Positions 11,974-23,546 of a stretch of DNA of 64,000 nucleotides are shown in pieces. Position 1 is the stretch's first letter, and every line of letters starts with the position of its first letter. A program made the position numbers and the translations under genes. The stretch is from Straminergon stramineum (Eukaryota; Streptophyta; Bryopsida; Hypnales; Calliergonaceae), in contig OY987266.1 in the NCBI GenBank assembly GCA_963920665.1, positions 129,001 to 193,000 of the forward strand. The letters are read 5' to 3'. The notes under the pieces were generated by a model. It saw only the letters and a list, made by a program, of their open reading frames with translations, had not been told where the DNA came from and made no database searches.

Positions 11974-14699
11974 TGGAGTGAGAGGCTACTCGTCATCGAC
12001 GAGAAATTAAGGGGAAGGTTGTTTGCATACAAGACCGCACAGCTCGTAGAAGTGCCCAGGAGTCGACTTCCATTGCCAAGTTTTTTCAGAGCTCACGAAA
12101 TTCATTAAATTCACAACCCCTGCACCTCATTTCCGACTCTGCCTCATCTGATCGAAAGTCAACCAGTTTGGACTCTACATCGAAAACCATCTCTGTGTCT
12201 GTAGACACACTACTCCTTGAATCTAAGCCCATTGATTTGTCACAGAAAGGTAGCAGCAATGGTGGCCAATCTGAGGTAGCAGCTACAAAAGCAGCTCACC
12301 AAGTGCATTGTCAGTTACGGGATGACATGGTCCAGATTTCAGATGGTGAAGAAGATATGGAGACGGACGATGATTTTCAAGAGATTCCTGCCCCTAAGAA
12401 GCCAAAATTGAACTACGATCGGACTAGAAGGTTTCAAAACGAGTGGGCAGCCAAATTGGTATGGGCAGAACCAATAAGAGGTAGTGATGGGCAAGTGCAC
12501 CTTGTCAAGTGCATTGTCTGTTTGACCTTCGAAAAGAAACCGAAAATTTTGGGACCCAAGTGGGACACGCTCACGAAGCATGAAGGGAGGAGAAAAGTTG
12601 CCTTCGACATGCCCAAATATATGGTTAAGGCAGGTGAATATTACATTTCAAGCACTAGCTGACATCAAATAAACTTGCGTCATTTTGCAGCGAGGCAGCC
12701 TGCGTCAATCATACAACAAGTGAATACTTCTACATCGATGGCGCGTTTGAAGAAGATTGTTCAACTATGCACAATTTTCCAAATTTTGTCTTGTGGACGT
12801 CCCATGGTAGAATATGAAGAGAGGCAAGCTCTGTATGCATTTCTAAACGTTCCAAATTTGCCCCGAATGCATTGGACAGACAATTCTGGGTGGAATATGG
12901 CCGACTACATGTATTGCCAAGTGAAAGAAGCCATAAGAAAAAAAATCAGTTGTGCCCAATTTGTTGCCCTTACCTGTGATGAAGTCACTATAGTGGACAA
13001 CGGCAACTGGATTTGTATTCATGCCTACATTGTAGAGAATTTTCAAAGGATCCCACACCTCATTTCTTTGCAGTGGTTGGTCAATGGAGCTAGTGCAGAC
13101 AACTTGACATTGGTCATCCTCAAGGCCTTGGAAGATGGAGGTGACCTTACTTTTGAGCAGATTTCAAGAAAGCTCATTTGCTTTGGTGCTGATGGTGTCA
13201 GCACCTTCCAAGGTGTTAGGAGTGGAGTCACTATGCAAATCCAAACAAAATTCGCTCCTTTTTGCATAGGGATCCATTGCATGGCCCACAGATGCAATCT
13301 TGCAACCAAGTCTCTCTCTACTTTACCCATCTTTGGAATTGTGGAACAAGTTATTCAAAAAGTACATTCCTATTTCAGCAAGAGCCCCAAGCGCCTCTCT
13401 GAATACCAGAAGCTAGCGGAGGTCATGGAGACGAAGGGCTTAAAGCCTTTACTACAAGTTTTGACAAGGTGGGTGTCCCTCTTGGAACCATTAAGGAGGT
13501 TGCTTGCTAACTACCGGACTCTCCTTGCAAAGATGAAGGCTGATGTAGTCAAGAATGACGTTGCTAAGGTGTGACCCCTTTTCCTACGAACTTTTTTCTT
13601 CTCTCCATTGTTGTGCTACATGACTTTGCTTACTATTGGGTCTTTGCTGCTTGAATCTGTTTCTATCCAATTTAGGATGCTTGAATATTTGGCCTCTCTA
13701 AACATGTCGATTCTATGATCATTACAATATTATGTTGGCTTCTAAGATGGTGAGAGTATTATTAAGAATGTGAATGCCTAAGTTCTGGAAGACTACTGAG
13801 AATTTAAAATAAGCTAAACCAAGTTTTGTAAGAATTCTAGTTGAGCCAACCTTCTGGTTTTCATCGAACTAAGCATGGCCGCCATTTTCACGCTTGCTCA
13901 CTATTAAATTGCTTAGCAAAGTCCAAACTCCTTACCATGATGCTCAAATTTCTTGTCTGTTGTGATCAAGTCAATTCTAGGATTACTTTCCTATTATCTA
14001 GGCTTCTGAGATGCTGAGTGTAATATTGGGAATGTAAGGGCTACAACTGGAAGTGACCTTCTCATTGGCCCAATCGTGTGCCTCCTCAGTGGCCCAATCA
14101 TGCGCCTGGAGTTCATGTGTGCAATAACTTTCGTATCTGAGGATTAGGCTGCCAATGACAGTGTAGCTGATAGAAAGCACCATTTTGATTGCTTTTGGCT
14201 TTCGGTACTCAAATTATAGAGCGCTTATAGACTTGTTGAATCCAAATCTAGTATTTCATTATGCAAACAGGTAACCTCGAATTTGTCTTGGCTGTACAGA
14301 AATGTTTGAGCCTCTTTTTGGATCCATATGCCCTTCTAGGGATGACGACACTAATGCCTCTTTTGGAAACAGTTGATCTACTCGTAACCTTTGCCCAAAA
14401 ATGAGATATTTATATTTGTGATTTTGTAGCTGCACTTAAAATCGCAGAAGGACAGCTCTACACACTTTTTCTTGATAAATCTACTACATACGTTGGAGAT
14501 GAGTTTTGGGCATTTAAGAGTATCCTTGAGTGCTCTCATAGTCAAATCCATTTGAAATGGGTGTCAGACCTGAACAACGAGACAACCCAATTGGTATTTG
14601 TTGCAAATGGAGAGAAAATGTGGGCTGTTCATGGGGAATCATTGGTGGACAGAGAAGTATTTGCATCGCTCGTTTCTGCTGTGAAGACGGAGTGCTCAG

Positions 14700-15510
14700 G
14701 TATTTAACTTTAGCCTTCTTCTAGTTTATGAGGTTGGAGGTTCTTTAGAATGTTGCCGGTAATTTAGGAGTATGTAAAGTTTATGTGAAGGTGGATTTCA
14801 CAGTTAGTTTCTTTTGGTCTTTACTTATTGGTTTTCAATTCACTGATTTCAAGTAAATTCAAATGTTCAGTATTAATGTAATTCCAGTAACTTAATGCAT
14901 GTTTTAATGTCAATGTTTAATCTTTATGTTGTATTTTACTAACTTACTACATGTTTTGATGTTTAGTGCTTAATGTAATTTGAGTAACTATCTATTTTTT
15001 GTGAAAGTTTTAATGATTATATATGATGTATTGTAATCTCTATAACTTCCTTACACCACTTGAGTATAATTATCGTTTAAATCTAATTCAGCTTCTTATT
15101 TGAATTTAATTATTCAGTTTAGTTGGGTTACTTTCTAGATATGAGATAATTAATGAAGTTTAGTCACTCATAGAAGTTCAATTACTGATTGGAGTCAAGG
15201 TTTTCATTTTTCTAACTTACTAAATGTTTTAATCTTTATGTTTTAATGTAAGTTGACTTACTAACTACTTAGTTCAGTGCATGAATCAAGTTCAATCACT
15301 TAAATAGACTAGTTACTAATTGGATTGAGGATTCTCATATCACAATTGGTGATGTCATGTGGGTCATACATGTCAAGGCTAATCTGGATACTTCATTTGA
15401 AGGCTAGATTGTTGTTTTGAGTTTACTTAGTAGAACTGTTGAATAACTACATACACTATTAATCAATTTCTCTACATATGTTGTTGATGATTACTTTTGG
15501 TTGTTTGTAG
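14700..15510 (+). other. Intron of the hAT gene with short degenerate repeats
   Basis: GT at 14700 and AG at 15509-15510 flank an AT-rich intron. Within it ACTTANTNCATGTTTTAATG-like phrases recur near 14890, 14940 and 15210. Confidence 0.55.
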
Positions 15511-16619
15511 GGGTAGCCCGGCAACTGTTGAGGGAGTTAGAATCATGATTTCCTTCTCATATAGTTATGGATGCCCTAGGTGTTGTTTACCCACAGTATT
15601 GGCTTGAAAATGAAGCTGAGGAATGCTTTCCTAAACACCTTTCAATTCTGATGTCCTACTACTGTGAGCCCAAGTTAATTGAAGTTGATAAGATAAACCA
15701 GTTGATCCCACCTGTTCTTGACCGCTATAGGTTGGAGATTGAGCAAGGTTTATTTAAATTGGCCATGCTCAACAATTCCAAAAAACACATGGAACCTCCA
15801 TTTGACGTCAATCCTCTTACCCGTTTGTGGCGTTACTTGGATTCATGCACCATTTTAAGAGTGAAAGCATTCCCAGAGTTCTATAAATTGGCTGAAATTG
15901 CTATTGTCCAAGTTTTGGGATGTGTGGAGGATGAGAGGTGTTTCAGCTCTTTGGCATTTTTGAAGAATAAGTTGAGGAATGCCTTGGACACCCACTTGGA
16001 ATGCGTTGTGGGAATGTATTCTCAAAAGGTCTTTACCTTAGAGAATTTTCCTTATGATCATGCCTATAATCAATGGGTTGAAGGAGTGGACCGGAGATAT
16101 GGGAGTATGCATTGAGTTTTAAGGTCAAAGGGAATTATTGAAAGTCCAGCAGCCATGCATGATGTAGGACTTCTTCTTCAATGGATGGGCCCTAGCCTGG
16201 CCCCTTGTGTCCATGAACAAAATTTATGAATGAATTGATTTCTTCCTTCTACCATGTGCTATTATACGTCCAAATTTGCAAGTAAATTGTTATTTTTTTA
16301 TAATGTAAGGTGGTGCCTAAATGCACCACCAATACTTAGCAAATTCGCCTTTTTTTCGCTTTTGATAAATATTGAAAGTGCCGTATGACTCCAACAATCC
16401 CAAGGAGTTTCACCTTTTTTGCTTGGAAAATTTTCTTGATAGTGCCAGAATTTGTCACCAATTGAAAACCATGTTTGCCAGATTATGCTAGACACACTAG
16501 GACTTTCGCCAGTATGATTCATTGTTGGAATTCTATCCCTCACCATGTGGGCAACAAGATGAAGAGTAACTATAGCCAGTCTGGCATTTTCTCAAAAACC
16601 AAAAAAAAAGGGCTGGAGA

Positions 16620-18080
16620 TTACCAATTAAGGGCGAGGGCCAAAGAGAAAAGTCAATTCTGAGTTATAGGTTAGGAGAAATTAGCGAATGAAGTTTAGAT
16701 AAGGCTTGGATGAAAATTTCGTGGGAATCCTCGATCAAGGCCCAGCTCCAGATCTAGGTAGGATCAATTCTTTTGACCCATCCCTAAAAATTTCGGATCT
16801 TTCTGAATTGGGGAGTTAGGTGCAATCGATGGATGAAGTTTGAAGAATCGAGTAGCAGTCAAACTTCATCCACCTATAACTTTGGCTAAGAAGGTCGGAT
16901 AAGGTCAAGTTTTATGTTTTTAAAAATGGCACAAGATGAAATAGAGGGTTCTTAGGTTAGTTCTGCCTTGTCAAAGGTTCCATCCAGATCCTACAACGGC
17001 CATCCATTTGGTCAGCCAAAACATTGGAAGTAGATTAAGCGAATCTTGTAAATTTGGGGTCACTTACGCACTTAGTAAAAAGATTCATTGCTTGAAAGGC
17101 ACAATGGACCACACTTAGACACCCAAAAATAGGAGTCACTTAGCCGAAATCCAGAACTTGGTTGTATTTGTGAATTACCAAGGGTGGGTAATTTGGCGCT
17201 CACACCAGTCAGCAAGGAATTAATCCTCCACCAACTCTTAGATGAGTCTTTGAAATTTCTAAAAATATAAAATTCTCCCTAATCCAACCCTCCTAGCCAA
17301 AGTTATGGGCAGATGAAATTTGACCACTACTCCGTTTATCAAACTTCGTCTATGACTTAAGTCTAGTTACCTAATTCAAAATAACTTGAAATTTCATGGA
17401 TGGGCTTAAGAGGCTTGGTTCTACCTAACTCTAGAGTTTGGTTTTAATTGGACACTTCTATGAACATTTCATCCAAACCTAGACTAAACTTCATCTTTCT
17501 TTATCCTCTTGGATTTTGGGTCTTTTCATAAGCGAGGGGTTCTTATGAGCTCCACTTAACTTTCTCTACAAGCCTACAGTCCTAAATTTCTTACTCTACC
17601 CGACCCTCTAAGCTTCTTATTAGGTTGCCTTGAAGTGTAGTTTCAGTTTAATTTTTGTTAGTTCACTCTTTTTAGTAGTTTTTCGTGTAGACACTAATTC
17701 TATCTTTCTATATTGGTAATGTACTTGCTTATTAGACTCTCCTACTAAAAGTTCATGATGGATGAAGTTTGGTTGCTAATTGATATTCAAAATTTCATCC
17801 ACTAATTTCTTCTAGTCTACAATCTAGAATTGACTTTTTCTTTCACCTACAACCTCTAATTATCAACTTCTTTCTAATTCCCTCAATTTGTTCCAAAATT
17901 TGACATCTAACTAATCTTCATCCAATTTAAGTCCTAAACTTCATCCAATGATAACTTTCTCATTTTGATTCCAATTTCTACTTATCTTTTGTTTTTAGAG
18001 AGCTCTAGACTTCCTCTTTAAGATTCTAATTTCCAAATTGACTTGACTTCTAATCTTAGGGGTCTAACTTGGACCTAGAC
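16620..18080. repeat. Diverged long inverted-repeat region
   Basis: Left segment 16829-16910 (GATGGATGAAGTTTG, CAAACTTCATCC, ATAACTTTGGCTA) pairs with the reverse complement of 17270-17356. The flanks 16680-16760 and 17440-17520 also pair, as do 16620-16700 and 17760-17880. ATGAAGTTT or its complement recurs at least eight times. It is non-coding and looks like an old fold-back element or nested fold-backs. Confidence 0.6.
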
Positions 18081-18256
18081 CTTGGCCAAAGTTTAACACT
18101 TAGTAAACATGCGGTTTAGGAGGGTTAAGGAGGGGTGTGGCTGCATACCTTAGAATTGACATCATTGATCATGCCTTCCAGGGGTACTTCTTTGTCCACC
18201 ATAATTTCCTATGAGATGATGTAATTGATCGTCATTTTGATAAAATGGTGAGTTAA

Positions 18257-18830
18257 CCCCTAAAGGACCAAGGCATATTTTGGGCAGAAATTGTCAAAAA
18301 CTAACACTTTTTAGGGCAACAAGAAAAAACCCCAAAATAAGTGTTTTTTTCAAAATTCAACCATACAAATTTGAACTAGACTTCTTTGGGAACATGTGGA
18401 AAAAATTATATAAATTTTGACCACATGAATTGAAAGATTATAACATTTGAAGTTGGGTGAAATTTTCTTTTTCCAACCTTGCCCGACATAGCTTGCAAGC
18501 TTTAACTCCTAGAATGAGATTCTTACACTAAATAGGGTTATTTTTTTACATTTGCATCTTGTATCATGTAAGCTACACACCCGCCAAATTTCAAAATCAT
18601 AGGAAGAGTTTTGCACATGCTGCCTGAAGTTGTCTGAGCTGCCCGCAAAGTTCAAGGTAGCATAACTTTTGATTCGGGCACCCAATCAAAAAAAACATTA
18701 GATTTTCAAGAAGGGAATATGTAGTTACACATTAGATCCAAATTTCATGAACATCCATCTAAAAATGACTTCATAGGAGTCTACCCAAGATTTCTTGGGT
18801 ATGTTGAACAAACACTTGGTCCTTTAGGGA
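18257..18830. mobile_element. 574-bp TIR element, TTAA target site
   Basis: Bounded by TTAA at 18253-18256 and 18831-18834. The ends are CCCCTAAAGGACCAAGGC and, inverted, TCCCTAAAGGACCAAGTG. The body is non-coding and includes a GCATAACTTTTGATTCGGGC-like phrase of the kind also found in 59918-60842. Confidence 0.75.
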
Positions 18831-19582
18831 TTAATACAATTGTTGGTCTTTCCAAATTTACCTCCCTTTCTTTCTCTTCCATGTCTACTTTTCTTTTTAC
18901 CCTATTCCTCTTATGTCCTTGAAGTGGCCCAACTATTCTTGTTCCATATTTCTAGGCACAATTAAGGACACATCATTGTTTCTTACGTCTTGAACTACCT
19001 CTTATGTATAGCATCTCTATAATCACCTATTTTCAATCCAATGGTCAAAACAAGGTAGGGAGATTCTCCCTCTAGCTTATCTTCCTCCTATTTAACGTCA
19101 AGCAATCTCCCTTTCCTTGTCACTTCTTCATTCTTCCTACTACTTCTACCTTCATTCCTTCTTATTTGAGTGAAGTCTCTACATACTTGTCTCCTTTTCT
19201 TCTCCCTTTACTTGTTTTGTGGGAGACAGGGAGTTGGCTTCCCCGCTCCAATGCTTCATTAGAAGAAGTTTGAGCTTGATCTTTGTTGTTTTTCTTCTTT
19301 TCTTCCTAAACTCCCCCAAACTTTCCCACTCCCTAGACTTTCTAATTTTTTGCACACTCCCCAATTGGACCTAAACTTCTCCACTATTGGACCCAACTCT
19401 CCTACTATTGGATTCAAACTCTCTCACTACAAGACCCCGAAACTCAAGCCTTATTCCCTGAAATCCGAATCCCAAAGCTCGCGGCCCTAACTCTCGGACC
19501 AAACATAATATTCATTATTTAGAGAGATTAGGGACCTCTCAAATTAACCATGTCCATTTAGGTTGATTTAGGTGCCATCATT

Positions 19583-19868
19583 GATAAAATAACAGTTTCC
19601 GTTAAAATGAGAGTGAAAATGTTTTTAAAATTGAGACTATTTAGGTGGAATCGACCTAAATAGTTGGAAAAGACATGTTGGATTTGAATATTTAGGTGGA
19701 ATCGACCTAAATAGTCAAATCAAACTTGTCTTTCCAAACTATTTAGGTCAATTCCACCTAAATATTCAAATCGAACTTGTCTTTTCCAACTATTTAGGTC
19801 GATTCCACCTAAATAGTCTCAATTTTAAAAACATTCTCACTCTCATTTTAATGGAAATTGTTATTTTT
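19583..19868. repeat. Fold-back element carrying four copies of a 27-bp palindrome
   Basis: The outer arms (ATAACAGTTTCCGTTAAAAT at the left, its diverged complement at 19840-19868) make a hairpin of about 286 bp. Inside, CTATTTAGGTGGAATCGACC followed by TAAATAG, itself a near-palindrome, occurs at 19637-19663, 19688-19714, 19739-19765 and 19790-19816, at an even spacing of 51 bp. There is no ORF. Confidence 0.8.
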
Positions 19869-19959
19869 CTAACAATTTTTTTTTCATTGTCAATTTATTT
19901 CTTCCTCTTCTACCTCTCAAATTCAGAGAATTCTCTCAATAGGATAAATATCATGTTTA

Positions 19960-21702
19960 TTGTGTCAAAAGCGGGGCTCCACACCTCCCATTTCATTGGA
20001 AATCTCTCATTTTGATGAATATTGTGTTACAACTTGGATCTCGACTACCTACCCTGATTCCCCAACACACCTAACCCTAACGTTCTTGGCCATGATTCCA
20101 AAAACTTGGACTCGACTCCCCCAAGAGCCCGAACCAGACTTGGCCCGTCCACTAACAATACCCAGCCTTGTGGGGGTGCTAGCGAGGTATGGCGTGATGG
20201 GATTGCTAATTTGGAGTGTTGGAGTGCTTTTGGATACTCATTTTCTTTTTCAATCTATGGCTAATCTTATGCTTAGAGACTAGGGGGGAGTATCTAGGTG
20301 TTAGTGGTTTGTATGGCTATGTATGAGCGACTAAAGGTGTTCCCTCTTCCTCTAACTTGTCATCCCTCAAGTTCAACTTAAACTTCTACTTCCTATTTTG
20401 GAGGGGGGCTAAATTTTGGTCATTCCCAACTCCCAAGCGCGTTTAGGGAACTAAACTTTAGATATGGAAACCATGGGGGGTTAAGGTTTTACCTTGAAGC
20501 GGCCTTAATACACAACTAAGACTCTTTCACCCTCAAGGGGTTCAAGGCTTTCATTGTTGTAATTTCCACTTGTAACACACAACTAAGGCTCATTGACCTT
20601 GGGGGGTTTAAAGCTTCACCGTCTTGGCGGGATCCATGAGGATTTTCTACTTGGACACCACGACATCGTGACAACCAGAGGTCACATGAATCAAACAATG
20701 TTATGAGCAATGACTTCGAGCTAAGGATTAAGGTGTCACCGGATGCAATTGACGATTGTGGTGAAGCATTTGTGTCTATGGACACAATATTTTTAGTTGC
20801 CAATTTTAATGCTCAAGTGGAGTATGAAGATGGATAATTATAGACGTCGTCTGACTCGGCTCCTGGAATATCAAGGAAGTGATCGTCAAGGACCAATGAA
20901 AGGGGTTGCCTCGATGTTGATCCACATGGGTTGCCAAAATAAACTTGCAGTGTTTCCTTCTTTACAACCCTCTATCGAGCATTCTTAGTGAGAACCTTCA
21001 GCTACTCCCAACATGCGACTCCCAATGTCAATTTTTCATTCTTCTTCAGCAACTCCGCAATCCGATCCTGCCAGAGGGTCATCTAGTCTGTCATAAGTGT
21101 AATCCATCAATTGAAATTTGTAAACTAAAACAGGCAAATCAATAAGTCCATAAACACAGTAAGCAAACTGGAAACAAGAAGTTACAAAAGCTAAAGACAC
21201 AAAATAAATGATATCTTCAAATGCCAAATGGAGGAATTACACACCAAATTGCAAGCACCTCTTCTTTTATTGTGTTTGTTCCTCCAAAGTTGCAATACAA
21301 GACAATAAAAGAAGAATGTAGTGGGCGCAAATGCACAAAGATCCACTCAAGTGTGAAGGACAATCATTGGTATGCCCTAAATCCTCGAACCATGATTGGC
21401 GAAGAAGTCCAAGGTGCAAGTGCGCTAAGTGGCAATTATGAGAAATGGAGAATAAAACGTGGTGATTGTCTACAAATAACTATGGTGAACATGGCGAAAT
21501 GGTTGGTGAGGATGATGGTGTACATGCTATGTTGGCTACTGGTGTGGCACCAAAGTTAGGGCTTTTTGGAGATACAGTCAACCCTTGCAATGCCCTTGCC
21601 GAGTATAACTTAACTAGCAATGCTCCACATGATTTTTCCCCCCACTGGTGCCACTATAGCAATATGGCTATCAGGGTTTCAACTTGGGTGCCCAGACGGT
21701 GA
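19960..21702 (+). other. Stretch with unrecognised short ORFs and a local duplication
   Basis: Open frames at 19960-20283, 21221-21559 and 21466-21702 (plus strand) give somewhat protein-like translations, the last containing ATGVAPKLGLFGDTVNP, but no family was recognised and no splice model ties them together. ACACAACTAAGNCTC followed by a GGGGTTNAANGCTTCA-like tail is duplicated at about 20510-20559 and 20576-20620. Confidence 0.25.
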
Positions 21703-22189
21703 TATTTTCAAATTGGAGGCCATTATTTACTAAAGGAGGTTTGCTAGCAATAATTTTTCAATGCAAAACGGCACCTTAGCTCCAAATTGAAAAGCCTTGA
21801 TTTGGAGTTGAAATTTGGAGGGGGTGGTCTTGTAATAAACTTTTAGCAACTGCTCTAAGTGTTTCTAAAAATAGCTAACTATATGTCGAATAGAAGTCCA
21901 CAAAGTGAGCCTTTTTCTTCTTTCAATTTGAAACATGAAATTTTTTATTTTGGTGGATTTTTTGGTGAATGACCTTTTCCATAAAGTTGTTACAAATGAA
22001 AATTTTATATTTAATTAATTTAATTTTTTTCCTATTTTTTACAAATGAAAACATCTAATTATGTATTTTCTTGAGATTTGGCACTTTTCTAGTTCTCCTA
22101 CTTAGAGAATTTTTCTATGATTTTCCTTTGGTGTTACCTTCATCTTATAGGTGTATACATCAACCATATTTTTTTTCAATTAAATATTT

Positions 22190-23125
22190 TTTTCAAATTT
22201 GAAAGTACTCCAAGAAAAAGGCATGAGTATTATAAAATGCAATAAAATCGGCAAGTGTTTCATGCAATCACCCATATTTTGCAAGATAGAAAAAATTATT
22301 AGCTTTCTAGGAATATAATTTATATTTCAATTGGTATAGAGGAACAAAAGGTATACCACAATAAGCCCAATTTCAACTCGTTGGACAAGAAATCCACAAA
22401 AATTTGAAATAACTTTTTTTATTCTAGATTGTATTTTTCTCTACATGGAAAGTTGTAATTCATTCCAATTGGATTTGTGATGTAAAAGTTATGGAGCATC
22501 TTGTTGTGTGGCAATCACAACATCTTCTTGAAATAGAATATTTAGGATTAGTGTTTTACCTCAATTTTCACATTTTGCAAAACAAAAAGTTCCTCCGGGC
22601 TATATATGATTGTTAGAAAAATCTCACCATTGGGATGAGTGTGTTTAAATTTTATTTTAGAGCTTTTCACAGCTTAGTTTTTTCCTCTACTATCTCATAC
22701 CTACTTCTATGCATCAATTTTTTAAAGAATGATTATCACATTGTTTGTTTGTTTTAAATTCTAGATTCTCAATTTTATTCTTCATGATAAAAAATTTAAT
22801 TAAAAATGCAGTGCAAAAATTTCAAGTCATGAGGATTCAAAGTCTTGTAAATTAGTTTGGTCAAGGTTTCAAAAACTTTCAAGGCCCATATTTCTTCACT
22901 TTAATCTAGGTTTCTTCACTTTGAACACATTTATCTTGCAATCTATGTGGTCATTGTTTATGAAATTTCTTCTACACATTTTCCTATTAGTCTATAGCAA
23001 AATCCTAAGGTAAAATATGCAAAAAAATGCCATTTAAAAATTTTTTTAGCTCTTTGCACTAGAAATGGCAGTTTTAAGTAGTTTCTGACAAAAAAAAGAA
23101 TGCCTTGGGACTTCAAGGGTTATTA
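22190..23125. mobile_element. Probable degraded member of the TTAA element group
   Basis: The right part (about 22880-23122) matches the right part of 59918-60842: a CTTGCAATCTA motif, AGAAATGGCAGTTTT, and a terminal TTGGGACTTCAAGGGTTA. The left end was not located, and the right TTAA has decayed to TTAT. Confidence 0.4.
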
Positions 23126-23462
23126 CTCTTGATTAGAACTTGCTCAAAAACTTATTTGGACATCTGATTTGGAAGCATTATTTGGGTGCAATTGATTGTT
23201 GTTACCTAAGGAGTTGGAATAGCATAGGGATCACCCTTCACTCTTTTAGAAGCTTATATAGAGGCTTGCAATTGAATAACTTTCCATGCAACATCCACAC
23301 GTCCCAACTCCGAGTGAGCTCCACCAATGGCAAATTGGATTGTATGGAGACCTCAAAGAACCTACATCATCTCATATAGGATTAAAGTTTAAAGTTTAAA
23401 GTCACACAATTTACAAATCATAACTTAGAGGTAAACATGCTAGTGTGCTAGTGTGAAAAGAA

Positions 23463-23546
23463 TACTCCCTTTGATTCAAAATAATTTGTGATTTCTTATA
23501 GGGAATTGATGGAGTACCACGAATTTATTTTGAAACACATAGAGTA
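23463..23546. mobile_element. Short Stowaway-like MITE
   Basis: It begins TACTCCCTTTGATTCAAAAT and ends ATTTTGAAACACATAGAGTA, so the ends are inverted repeats with TA at both borders. The ACTCCCT...CAAAATAA terminus is typical of Stowaway elements of plants. Length 84 bp; possibly internally deleted. Confidence 0.65.

Larger units (their letters stand above)
11694..16115 (+). pseudogene. hAT-superfamily transposase, decayed, with introns
   Basis: About 970 codons in three blocks. 11694-13568 is one frame broken only by TGA at 11979 and 12660. It holds an Ala-rich 9-residue repeat, an acidic linker, a BED-type zinc finger (CIVC then H, about 12500-12590), the first catalytic Asp in LTCDEVT (about 12978), the second in FGADG (about 13190) and the hAT motif HCMAHRCNL (about 13280). 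Block 2, about 14273-14699, carries TGA at 14402. Block 3, 15511-16115, carries TGA at 15546 and the C-terminal dimerisation domain (LTRLWRYLD, FYKLAEIAIVQVLG, ERCFSSLAFLKNKLRN). The GT at 14700 and AG before 15511 join in phase; the junction into block 2 does not resolve in phase. A GT-AG pair at 12634-12690 (57 nt, a multiple of 3) could remove the second stop. A hairpin (GGTGGTGC/GCACCACC) lies downstream at 16309-16330. With four in-frame stops, activity is unlikely. Confidence 0.85.
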
